Part shown: one piece after another, positions 44,331-55,500 of the stretch
How the letters are laid out: each line of letters opens with the position of its first letter
Position numbering within the stretch: position 1 is the stretch's first letter
Assembly (NCBI GenBank): GCA_012932295.1
Contig: JAAONU010000019.1
Span: forward strand, 25,065,647 to 25,129,646
Direction: 5' to 3'
DNA from: Cyclina sinensis
Lineage: Eukaryota > Mollusca > Bivalvia > Venerida > Veneridae
DNA length: 64,000 nucleotides
The notes under the pieces: model-generated
What the model was told of the DNA's origin: nothing
The model's input: the letters and a program-made list of their open reading frames with translations, nothing else
Databases searched by the model: none
Translations under genes and position numbers: made by a program

Positions 44331-46039
44331 CCCATATGTCAAATCCATACGCTGTGTATGTAATAGCACAAGAACTGTCTCTGGAATGCGATGCTTTCCT
44401 CCACAACCTAAAATAACTAAACGCAACGCGGGTGTTGGTCATATGGGCAACTGGTACCGACAACAAAATAAACGACAAAATAAACACAAAAGGTAGAAAA
44501 CGATAGACAGACACTACAAACTTTTGTTTGTGCTGGCCGAACATCATGTTATGATACTTCATACTTCAAGGATTTTCTTTGGTCAATCAATAACCTGTGA
44601 TCATCAGCCTTTGTCCAGCTGTTATCTTTTTAGAACGCTCAATGCACAAACAACCACTTCAATTTAATCAGTTATTAACTTGTTCCATCGGTAAGGTTCA
44701 AAAAGAAGCCATCCGACTATTTATTGACTGGCATGTTTGTTTGTTTGACTGAAGAAATTATTATTTTAGAGTACTTAAGTCTAAAAAACTTTCGGGGACA
44801 TTTCAAAGGTCTTGTTCAAAACAAAAGGTTCATGAATTTTTGGTATAGCCTTGGCCGTAACAGCAATAAAGTTTGACGTATTACACTGGATTGCGTAGGA
44901 ATGCTTAGATTTAAAAACCAAAAGAGTAAACGGCAAATTTGATACACGCCCAGTGATGGTGAATCTTTTCTAGTTACCTAGAGACACTATTCCTCGAGCA
45001 ATTAAACTCCAACAGGGTAGCCAAAAATAAAGTTAAGATTGAAAACAATAAATATGACACCCTCAGTGTAGGCCAATAACGGTAATTAAAGCATTTACAC
45101 CTTACTACAAATTGATTCTAGTTACTGTCAGTTTCCTAACTCATTACAACACAATTGATATAGTTCAAATAGAAATGTCATAATTCAGTTTTATCCGCTA
45201 AATGTTGACATTTTATTGGAACTATTTTCTTGGTGAATGATTTGTTACAGCCACTTTGGTCATGCACTTCCTATAAACTTTCATTCAACTCACTCAGTAA
45301 AAACATAATCAAGATCGCCAGAATCTCGCTTTAAATTTCATTTTGTTGAATAAAAGTTTACGTAAAATCTAAACTAATGTCGGATTCTATATACATGTTT
45401 GTATCTGAAAGCGGCGATACGCAATATCCTTGAATAAAAATAACTCTATCCAAGCGGGAACCTAGGGTTTGTCTTTACACCAAACATGTTCCGATTAGTC
45501 CAGCATTAAGTGGATTTCTCTAACAAAAGGTTCTGGTTTTTGTCACAAGTGTTTTATTGCATTATGAGTGTTGTCTTGTGTGTTTTAGTTATGTATCTAT
45601 TTATTTATTTAAGTCTTCAATACATACAATACAATACATTGATAACTTAATACAGAGTTAAAATACATATATATGCCTCAGTTCTAAAATCAAATTATTA
45701 GAGACTATTAATATCAATACTTATCAATTTGTCTACATTGTAAAAGACAGATTACAATTGCTAATATTAGTTTAAAAACCAAGCTAAAAAGTTCAAAAAT
45801 GAACTAACTTTTACAAAACTGAAAATTTGTTAACTCATGGCACTAATGCGTTTTATTAGATTTGCCCCCAGTTTAACTCCCATCGCTGTTAAGCTGAAGA
45901 TAAATGAACATGAACAAATCAGAACTCGAGTTATAATCTAACGGCGAGAAGGTCTGGATGCCATTGTTTATCCCTGCTATCTGCTATTTGACCTACAGAG
46001 TTACGTAAGCATTACAAAATTTAGTATGTTTTAAAAGAA

Positions 46040-46665
46040 ACTAGCATGTTTTACATAACACAACATGCCAAAAGTCACGCCCTCCAGAAACAGGGCAAGT
46101 TTTATCAGTGTCATTATCTGACAGACTATCCCATAGGCAACCTAACTAAGATTACAGATATAACCTTTAATTTAACCGATTTATGGTACTTGTTTGATGT
46201 TTCTAAAATATGCCTGTGCATGACCTCATCATTATCAATGGTAAGATTAACAATAGAAAACATCAGCGTAAATGTTTAGTTTGTGATCTTATAGAGGACG
46301 AATGTCATTTTGTTTTAGAATGGTGTCTATATACTGCAGCTTGGTTTAAACATTATTTGAGCAAATAGTTACATGTACAGATGCACAATACATTGCAAAA
46401 CTTTCTGGACTGGAGAACAAGTTTGAATAAACTTATATTAATTCCTTTCCAAAGTGAGATTACAAAAGAAAACAATGTGAACTAAGTCGGTCAAGAAATG
46501 TATGATTTTTTTAAAAAGTATTCTGCTGTCTCTATTATTAGTCAAACAAAGTTACCGCAAAAGTTGTGGACTAGTTGTTATTTGTTATTGGCGATTTTTT
46601 TTTTTATCATTATGTTGTTTCACTGAATACAAGTTATATGATTGTAATAAAGGCATTAACCTGAA
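46040..46665 (+). mobile_element. LINE 3'-end remnant (C-terminal zinc-knuckle region)
   Basis: In one frame after a broken upstream part, RKCLVCDLIEDECHF is followed by VLEW and LYTAAW. This matches the CxxC...H...C region that closes the ORF2 of many animal LINEs, with the expected later Cys displaced. An in-frame stop follows soon after, and AATAAA occurs near 46650. Inactive fragment. Confidence 0.5.
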
Positions 46666-47045
46666 ACAATTATGAAATATCCCATCGGTAAGAATATCAA
46701 AATATCATGGTTGACAATGATCAACATTTTTACTTAACATTAGGTCCCTTGGTACCGTGCTTTCCTAAGTACTTCAGGGATGTAACTGCTGCGCGGTGTG
46801 GCGCTACATATGACGATATTAGAACTCAGTAAATACCGGCTAACATGCTTCTGTCCATATGATTCTGTCTTTCTCCTGTTTCTTTTGAAGTTACTTATTG
46901 AAAAAATGTACTGTATAATATCAATTGTAGTTATATTTTTGCAAAGTCTCATTCATATATCGAAAACGCTTGGGTGGTGAACTGACTTTTTACTGGGTAG
47001 CTAACATGCAGAAGTAGCGAATCGACCTGAAATCTATAGATACAA

Positions 47046-47110
47046 CTTCTGACAAGCGCGTCAGGGAATCGATTCTTTGGGTCAGCGGTAAGAGCGTTGG
47101 TTTAGCAAAC
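47046..47110 (+). mobile_element. SINE head truncated by a tandem array
   Basis: Shares GCGTCAGGGAATCGATTC and the A-box-like GTCAGCGGTAAGAGCGTTGG with the element at 8250-8350, then ends abruptly where the 40-bp array starts; the B box is missing. Confidence 0.55.
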
Positions 47111-47112
47111 TA

Positions 47113-47304
47113 TTTATGACCTAGGCGACATGAGTGCACATTGCACTCGCTTTATGACCTAGGCGACATGAGCGCACATTGCACTCGCTTTATAACCTAG
47201 GCGACATGAGTGCACATTGCACTCGCTTTATGACCTAGGCGACATGAGTGCACATTGCACTCGCTTTATGACCTAGGCGACATGAGTGCACATTGAACTC
47301 GCAG
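47113..47304 (+). repeat. 40-bp minisatellite (GACCTAGGCGACATGAGTGC unit)
   Basis: Nearly five copies of a 40-bp unit, GACCTAGGCGACATGAGTGC then ACATTGCACTCGCTTTAT, almost identical to each other, so recently amplified. It abuts the truncated SINE. Confidence 0.9.
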
Positions 47305-47806
47305 GAGGTCTTATAAAATGCACCAACAGTGTGTAAAATTATATGTATCCGACATGTTCTTCTGCGCCGACTTGATTCTGTGCATAACTGTTTTCCTTGT
47401 ATACAGATGTATTTTAGAGACATTTTATCTGTTAGTATCTAGAAAACACACACGGGTGCGGTCTGGAGTGTAAAGCAAGAGACGTCTTGTAAGTGACTGT
47501 CTATTGCTGAAAACGTTAAATGCTGATATGAAGCTCTGTACACTCAGAAAGATAAGTTAATTTGGTCAAAGGTTAGTTTTTAATCTCAATACAGGAGATA
47601 ATTGGCTGTGAGAGGGCATGGGAGATTCGAGAGAAACAGGTAGGCGCCTTTGTTCGGCATACAAAGGGCATTGAATAAGATAGTGAGAGACGCTTTCTAC
47701 AGAATTACATGCACAATTAAAGAGGTGATTTGCTGATATTTTTTCTAATTAAGTAGTTTTTTTAGGGAACTACAGCCTAATTGGAGACGAGAATGAATAA
47801 TTTGAT

Positions 47807-48960
47807 TTATACTTGACCCACATTATGTAGTGGCAAAGGCTTAGTAAGATTTCTGTTGAGATTCGTCTTGAAGGCCTGGACAGAGTTTGCATTACGAGTG
47901 TCTATGTACAGAAAGTATATTTCAGTCACGAATCGTAGAAAGAAAGGAGGAATTGTAGAATGTGTCATTGCTGGTGGAAAGGCCACATCATCGGCTATCC
48001 TTAAATGATATCGATGGTTGGACTGGACAGGCATTAAAGATATATAGGTGCCCGTGGTTTCGTCTGTTTGCAAGGGTTTCCCATTTTGGTTCAAAAAAGA
48101 AGGTTTGGATGTTACAAAGTTTTGTCGCACCTGAGACAATTCGGGCTATCTCGTTTTGCATTGCTTCTATTTCGCTAAGTTGTTCATTGGCACAATTGTT
48201 CCACACTACGTCACCATACTCCAAGGGGGGTCTAATATGACCAAAATAAAACATCTGCAAGCTTGCCCGAGACAAAGGGAAATTAAGAGATCTCAACAGA
48301 CCAGTTCTTTGTCAAGCTTTATTTAGAATAGAAGTGATATGATTTTTCATGATCCGTCCTCGGTGTCAGGCCAAGATGTTTAGGCGGTTGTACAGATACT
48401 AATGGTATTCTGGCCTTTGATAATGGAGGATGGCTTTGTTTACGTTTCTTTTTCGAGAATACTGTAGATTTTGTTTTAGAGGGGTTGAAAGACACTAGCC
48501 AGGATTTTGACAAGTATGTATCTTACTAAGCCGCTATTGAGGAAGTCTGCTGAGGATCCGGAGGAAGGGGTTTCAACAAAGATATAAAGACTTTTGTCGT
48601 TAGCAAATAGACTGATATGTCGTTTATATAACTGAGTAAAAGAAGGGGACTCAGGATGGATCCTTGTGGGACTCCAGCATTTACCTCTAAAAAGAGGTGG
48701 CGTTACAAAATTCAACTCTCTGCATGTTTCCTTGAGGATAAGTAGGCAGATAACCACTCGAGGAGCTAACGAAAATGACCATGGTGCCAAACTCTGTCAA
48801 AAGACCTTCGAGGCGTCGCAAAAACAGCTGGTATTTCCTTTCCTTCATCAAGAGCTTTAGCAATGTCTTTGTAAAAATAAGTAAGATGTTTTAAAATGGA
48901 ACGTCCTTTGATAAATCCCGACTGGTGTTCTGTTTACAGGTTGTAATTTTGTTAAGTAGT
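47807..48960 (-). mobile_element. Degenerate non-LTR retrotransposon (LINE) reverse transcriptase
   Basis: Conserved RT blocks appear in order on the - strand across several frames: EHQSGFIKGRS, AVF..RRSFDRVWH, AGVPQGSILSPLL followed by YINDI, LFANDKSLYIFVE, SWLVSFNPSKT, RPPLEYGDVVWNNC, and a C-terminal region. The catalytic LFADD box reads LFAND, an in-frame stop follows FDRVWHHGHFR, and at least three frame changes break it. This is the order of Jockey/CR1-like LINEs. It is a dead fragment without an endonuclease. Confidence 0.85.
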
Positions 48961-49065
48961 TACACTGCGGCTTAATAGAACTTGTAAATATCCTTTAACT
49001 ATTGAGGGCGTCCAAATTTATTCAAATTTGTTGATAAGTTCAGTAACAACAAAAAGTCAAATGAT

Positions 49066-49390
49066 AAAAAGCAGCAGTGAAGTATACATGTATATATCAA
49101 AGCAGAAACAAGTCCAGGCAGACGTGAAGTAAAGCAAAGAGAACCAGCAGCAAAGAAAAACAAAGCAAAGCTTAAAGGGAAGACAAATCCAAAATAAAGC
49201 AGCAGTGAAGTAAAAACAAATCAAAGCAGAGGTGAAGTAAAGAAACGAGAACCGGTAGTAAAGCATATTAAATCAAAGCAGAAGCGAAGCAAACAAATCA
49301 AAGCAGAAGCGAAGTAAACAAATCAAAGCAGAAGCGAAGTAAAACAAAGCAGAAGCGAAGTAAAACAAAGCAAATCAGAGCAGTATTGAA
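49066..49390 (+). repeat. ~24-bp AAGCAGAAGCGAAGTAAAAC minisatellite
   Basis: Units AAATCAAAGCAGAAGCGAAG followed by TAAAC/AAAC. Four or five clean units lie at 49268-49380, and more diverged relatives with GCAGCAGTGAAGTAAA precede them from about 49066. Confidence 0.75.
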
Positions 49391-50754
49391 GTAAAATAAA
49401 TATAACACATAACACAAGATATATCACATAGCGTTGTTCGATTTAATTCCAACATGATGAAACTTTCTTTTTGGCATCGACAGAGGCGTATATTACGTAT
49501 GTTATTGTAATCTATGTCTCTGGCATAGACATTTTGCTTTATATTTTGGTGCGACACAACACATGACAAGATGCTGTTATGATGATGTCGTTTGGTACGC
49601 TAGACGTCCTTTTCTTCCATAATAATGTCGCAAAGCATCATGTTATTATAATAATAATAACAATTTACACAGACACCTCTAAATAACCGTCGATGAGGAA
49701 TTTTAATTCTTTATAACATGGATATGTATCAAATTATCTCTTAAATCACTTATTTAATAAAAACTGAATTTTCGTAAATTTGTTAGAAAAATAATCGAAT
49801 AAAAACATTACAAAGGGAGCAGTTAATACATTCCTGAGGACCATATGTTTAATCAAAGATCTAAAATAGGTATTTGGTTTAATGGATATATTCTGCTTAT
49901 TTTCATACTGATCAAAGTAAAGTGGCTAATTAATCATAAATAAATTAACCATAATTCTGCATTGCTTGAACGAGGAACGAAAGACAATTTAATAATGATT
50001 GAAGTTATCTATGGGGCCAGGGCCTGATAGGGCCTGTGTTTGTCAGGAGTACTTTCGAGTACACTCAGTCAGTCAGTCTGATACGTAAGTAATCAGGAGA
50101 AGATAACACCAGACTCAGTTAACTAAGTTGTCTAACTTTAAGACTCTCCCCTTTGAAGTTACTTGAAAACAAATTCGTTCCACAATCCACAAATGTATTT
50201 TCTAAAAGATAATTCTTTCTTCTGTTGCAAATTTAACTGAAATAGAAGTAGATCTTTCAAAGAAAAAGTTCAAGCTAATTTAATTGCATAGGTAAGTGCC
50301 TGCAATGTTTTATACAAAGAATTATACATTTAAGTGAACAGTAATTGGTTGGACAAGAAATCGGATAATTATAAGACAAATAAAAACGTATAAATGTTAT
50401 TTGAGATATTTTTTCTCATTATGCCCACAGGGGTCATTACTTCAACTTCAGCTTATAGCTGCCAAAAAACAATACTGACTATACCAGGCGTTATAATATG
50501 ACATTATTACATGTACCACACCTAAAGTTCATTTCTCTTGTAGTGTGGTGTGAAACCACCAAATAGATTTCTTCTTTATTCTATATAAAATTCATAGAGT
50601 TCACAGGGCTGTAAAACATAGCGAAACCTTTTTTAAATAGCTTTAAATTACATATTCTTGTAGATCTATATCTGTACTCATGAGAAATAGCAAGTAAAGT
50701 GGGGGTTGTGTTACTACAGGTTTTTTTTTAGGCTGATTTTATAGCCGATATTGG
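49391..50754. other. Intergenic stretch with no supported feature
   Basis: AT-rich, with a short ATAATAATAATAAC run near 49648. No exon, SINE or tandem repeat was supported. Confidence 0.5.
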
Positions 50755-50763
50755 GTCATATTC

Positions 50764-51467
50764 GGCGAGGGGAAAATCCCGGGATCCGGGACCCGGGACG
50801 CCCGGGATCCGGGATCGTATTAAACATATAGGGAAACAAATAAACAGTGTTGGTTTTGATTTTTGTCGTAATTTGTGGCAATAAAAAGGTTAGATTATTT
50901 GATTATCTCATATAAATTGACCATTATGTTGACTTAAAATTAAGGTTACATTATCAGTAGAGCTATACCAGTTTGTATTTTAACTAGAAATCACAATAGT
51001 TAGACAATGATATTAATTGAGTATGCAAAACGGTCATGTAGTTTGAAAAGTCAACACCTTAATGTTATAGTATCTGAATTGTAGTTATGTATAACTGTAA
51101 AAATGTCGATAATCACTATTACTTTAATGTGTCACACGGCAAATTAATTTAAGTTTTAATGACAAAGTGCCGCTTTTGAATGTGTTGATGCTGATCAAAG
51201 AAAATGCAAATAATAATAATAATAAAAAGAATGTCGCAACTATCTCCAATATAAAAAACTTAAAATCCATCAACGATAAAATTAATTTACTGAAAAAAAA
51301 AGATTTCACGCTTATACTATACATGCATATCTACAACAAAAGGAGCGCTAATCGATAATTTATCGATGACACATATGGCGGGTTGTATATTCCCGGTATT
51401 ACTATATGTTTAATACGATCCCGGATCCCGGCTTTTCTAAAGGCGATCCCGGGATTTTCCCCCCACC
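50764..51467. mobile_element. 704-bp TIR element with CCCGGG-rich ends
   Basis: The left end GGCGAGGGGAAAATCCCGGG and the reverse complement of the right end GGTGGGGGGAAAATCCCGGG differ at two positions. The similarity continues through CCGGGATCCGGGATCGTATT and AAACATATA, giving ~70-75-bp inverted repeats. A perfect 9-bp duplication GTCATATTC flanks it (50755-50763, 51468-51476). The interior is AT-rich with no transposase. Non-autonomous DNA transposon, superfamily unassigned. Confidence 0.8.
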
Positions 51468-51543
51468 GTCATATTCCCAATTGAAAATAGTATCTTTTTT
51501 TCACAAAAAATCAGAAAAAAATCTCAATTGAAACTTCAAAAGA

Positions 51544-51544
<1 letters not shown>

Positions 51545-51584
<40 letters not shown>
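51545..51584 (+). repeat. Poly-A tract of about 40 A
   Basis: Uninterrupted A run. No identifiable retroposed body directly upstream, so it is listed as simple sequence. Confidence 0.85.
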
Positions 51585-51586
<2 letters not shown>

Positions 51587-52584
51587 AAAATCCACGAAAA
51601 CAAGAGATCTTTCACTGTAATAGACTTGTTAGGATTGAAAGTTTCCATCATAGACACTAATTGTTAGTGTTCATTTAAAACTTGCAAAACTGAAGTCATG
51701 CATTTTTCCCAATTTTTAGCAAAACATCCCTGGATTTCCCAATCCCAAGGGTATGGGTCATGTTCCCAAAATACTGAGAAAAAACCCTGGAACTTACAAA
51801 CAAGAAAGATATTTCTGCTCATGTGAACTTACCCATAAAATTAACAAAAAATAGCTAATTTCCAGATTGGGGTATGTGAAACAATTTCACATTGTGAATT
51901 CTATTCTGAATGTATATGGGCATAAAAGTGCTACCACACTATCAAAAATAATCAAACAATATGATTCCAGCAAAGAAAAACAGATTAGGGCAAAAATGTT
52001 TAAAATAGCCAAGAAAACTGAGAACTATTTCTAGCCGCCATTATGCGGGTACCATTTTTTGAGCTCCAGTAGACTGAATTGGTGGTTTCATACCTTGTAA
52101 AGAGCCATTATTATCATAAACTAGGTTGAGTTTTTATACTTGGCATTTAGCACTGTCATGTTGTTTCTTGTGTTTTGAATTGGATTTTCTTGACACTGCA
52201 CTTAATTTAAGCAGCTGACCTTGGGTTAGCAAATCGGGGCTTTAACTTGCTTCTTGAAGTTCTTGTTTATCTGTGCAAGCTCCTTGGAAGTATTGTAAAG
52301 GCTAAAAGTTTCGCAGTCATACACCAGTGCCATTAGCAAACTTACTTGTTGAAATTGATGAGAGTTCTGATGTTGGCAGAAGAAGTTTAAAAACTATTTT
52401 CTAATGTTTTTCTTTTCAATAGGTTTGTTTTAATTACCTGGCTTTCCCATTTCACATGCAGGGAACTCAAGATGTTAAAAAGCCTTCTCACTCCAGTGAG
52501 CATTTTCGTATGAAGAAGCGTATTGTGAAGAAAATAGTTCACAAGTTACTCAGTTTTACTGTGAGTTTCCGTTGTGGTCGAAGG

Positions 52585-55500
52585 ATGGAGGACAGTGCTG
52601 TAACAACCAGCTCAAACTTGAATGATTCACAACTTTCACAATTGTCACAGGTAATATTGTCATTTTTGCTGATATTTTTTTTTAAGTTAGTGTTGGAAAT
52701 GAAAAATACCATATATTGGTATTGCTTGAAAAAACTGTTGCTCTGGGTGACCTACATGCACTGGTAATACTGAGGGGAAGAGATAGTAATGCAGAAACAT
52801 TGTCGAATTTTGCAAATTGGCACAATTACTTATATTTCCTCAAACATAAATACCAATCAACCAGACATGAAATTGTGCTTTGACAGCTATTGCGAATGTG
52901 AAGGATTTATCCTTGATTGATACATGTAAATTAGATGAACAATGTGTTACTTCTAGGTTGTACATAGTAAAATGTTCAGGTCATTGTAACAAGACCATTA
53001 TTTGATTTTGCTTCTTTATTAAACTTTCCTTTTGAATTAAAACAATAAGAAAAAGGTTCTGCACTTTTAAAGAACTGCAACTCTCACACAACTTGAAATT
53101 GGATAAATTAGTGGCATGTGATAACTGGACTTTGAAATTCACAAACTTTTTGACACCCAAATTCACTGCACATTCCAAAATATGTTTTAGAAGTAATTAT
53201 GTTACTGTTGAGAGTAGGAACTTTCAAATTTGACAGTGTTTCTCTTTTTTCTTATGTAATAAATACATAAATATTCAATGATTCAATGATCATAGTACAG
53301 TAATGTCCTGCTATTGAAATTACTCCAGGTATTTCAAAATCAGGTGAAAACCAGTCTAAAATTTTGAACAAAAAAAGTCCCCTGCTATAACTTATTAATT
53401 ATTTACCCTTACCCTGCTGGAGGCAGTTAACTCTGCCTTTGTGTTCAGTTAGTAAATTTTCATTAAGTACCCCCATAAACAATAAATGGATCTGTCCAAA
53501 TTGAAAGATGGTCAAGTCCATTTGAGATGTTTAGCATGGTCAGGGTTGAGACCACTTTTTAATTGGTCCTATTAGGGAAATTTTAATGTATATTTCTTTT
53601 TGCAATTTTCTCCACATGGTACCAGAATATAGGTGCAGTTCTGTATTTCCAGATCACTGAAGCTGGGTCTTTAGAGAAGTCAGCAGAAAACAAGTTTCTT
53701 GATCATGAATGGGGAACAAACTTGCTGAGGGGATTTTCCAAACTTTACAAGGACCGAGAGTTTGTCGACATAACTCTTGTTGTGGACAACAAGGAATTCT
53801 TCTGTCACAAAAATGTACTCGCAATATCTAGTCCTTTCTTCATGGCTTTGTTTTCCACCACTCTTTTGGAGAGTAAACAACAAAAGATAACTTTGAAAGA
53901 AATAGATAGCCTAACAATGGAACTTGTGCTTGATTACATTTATACGGGAGAAGTTTGCATGACTGAAGAAACTGTGCAAGATTTGCTCTCGGCTGCAAAC
54001 AGATTTCAGCTGCTACCACTGCGTACAGGTTGTGCTGATTTTATGCGACGACACATCACAGTTTCAAACTGTATTGGTGTTTACTTTTTTGCTAAAGCTC
54101 ATGAATGTGGTGGTTTGGCTGCAAAAGCCAAAGAAATAATTAACAAACAGTTTTCAGTTTTATGTCAGAATCAAGAATTTTTGTCACTGCCCGCCGATAA
54201 ATTAATTGAAATTACCAGTGATGACAACATTGAGGTTTCGCAGGAAGAAATTGTTTATGAAGCCTGTTTGAACTGGGTAAAAAGCAATCTTATCGAGAGA
54301 GAAAAACACCTTGCCAGTGTCATGAGTTGTGTACGATTCGCAAATATAAACTCTTACTATTTCTGTGACCGGATAGATTGCTGTCAGATGTTGAAGGAAT
54401 GCATGAGTTTGAAGGAGACACTTGACAATGTGAAATATTTCCACATGCTGAGGTAATGAACATACCAAGATATCCTTCATATTCTAATGATTTGATTGGC
54501 TTACCTGATTAGCTAAATGTTTTTCTCACTGATAATTTATAGGTCCTGGACACATAGTTAGATCAATAGTTTAAGACAGCAAAAAAGGGTTAACATACCA
54601 AAAAAAAAAAAAAAGTTACTTGAGTTCTGTAATATTTCTACCTCGTTGAGTGAAAGTGAAAAGGTTTTAACTGGCATTGAATAAAGAAGCAAATAAAACT
54701 GATTCATCCACTCCATGTAAGTAAAAGGGTATAATATGAAAAGTATTTCAAGGGGTCACTGCAAAACTTTTGGATCATATTATTTTATAAGTAGTCAGAA
54801 TAGTTTTGCTTTTAACCCTGATTGTAAATAAGAAAGAGAATTTTAGTTTTTGCAGAAAAACATCCTGTTTATACCATTTCTGTTTTATTAATGAGGATTT
54901 CAGTGAAACCTGTTTTTTTTTTTTTTTTTAGCTCACCTGAGCAAAAGCTCAGGGTGACTATTGTGATCACCCTGTGTCCGGCGTCCGTCATCGGTCATCT
55001 GTCGTCAACATTTTACTTTAAATGACATCTCCTCCTAAACCACAAAGCTATTTTTAACCAAACTTTACAGAAATGTTCCTTATATTGCCCTTTCTTAAAA
55101 TTGCTCAAACCGTTCCACTCCATTGCACATAAGGGCTGCAAAAGCTAAAAAAAAGAAAAAAAATTCAAACAACATCTCCTCCTCAACGGCTGGGTGATAT
55201 TCCACCAAATTTTACAGAAATGTTCCTTACATAGCCCTCTATTAAAATTGCTAAAACAGTTCCGCTCCATTGAACAAAATTGCTGTTAGAGCTAAAAATA
55301 GATTTTCGTCAATATTTAGCTTCAAATGACATCTCCTCCAAATCCGCTTGGCCATTGGGGTACATGTTGTTCAGTTGGACAGGGTCAAACATTACAGTTT
55401 CTGCTCAATAACTTGGTATTCATTCAATAACTTTAGTTAGGATATTGAGATGAGAGTTTGTGTATAGTTAAATCAAGTTAGGATTGATTTTGGGTCAGCA

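Larger units (their letters stand above)
39239..45999. other. Intergenic region with scattered repeats, no supported gene
   Basis: About 6.8 kb containing two tRNA-derived SINE heads (40457-40533 and 44221-44330), a short GGCGGCCCGACAGCCTAGC stretch near 40388 that resembles the foldback element's outer repeat, and a palindromic GTGTCTGTCAGCGACAGACAC-like site near 41254. No open frame carries a recognisable domain. Confidence 0.5.

Noticed and set aside
52456..52584. N-terminal extension of the kelch protein from upstream in-frame ATGs
   Set aside because: The ATG at 52456 lies across the intron acceptor and the one at 52510 has a poor start context; the ATG at 52585 has A at -3 and G at +4. 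Not fully excluded.
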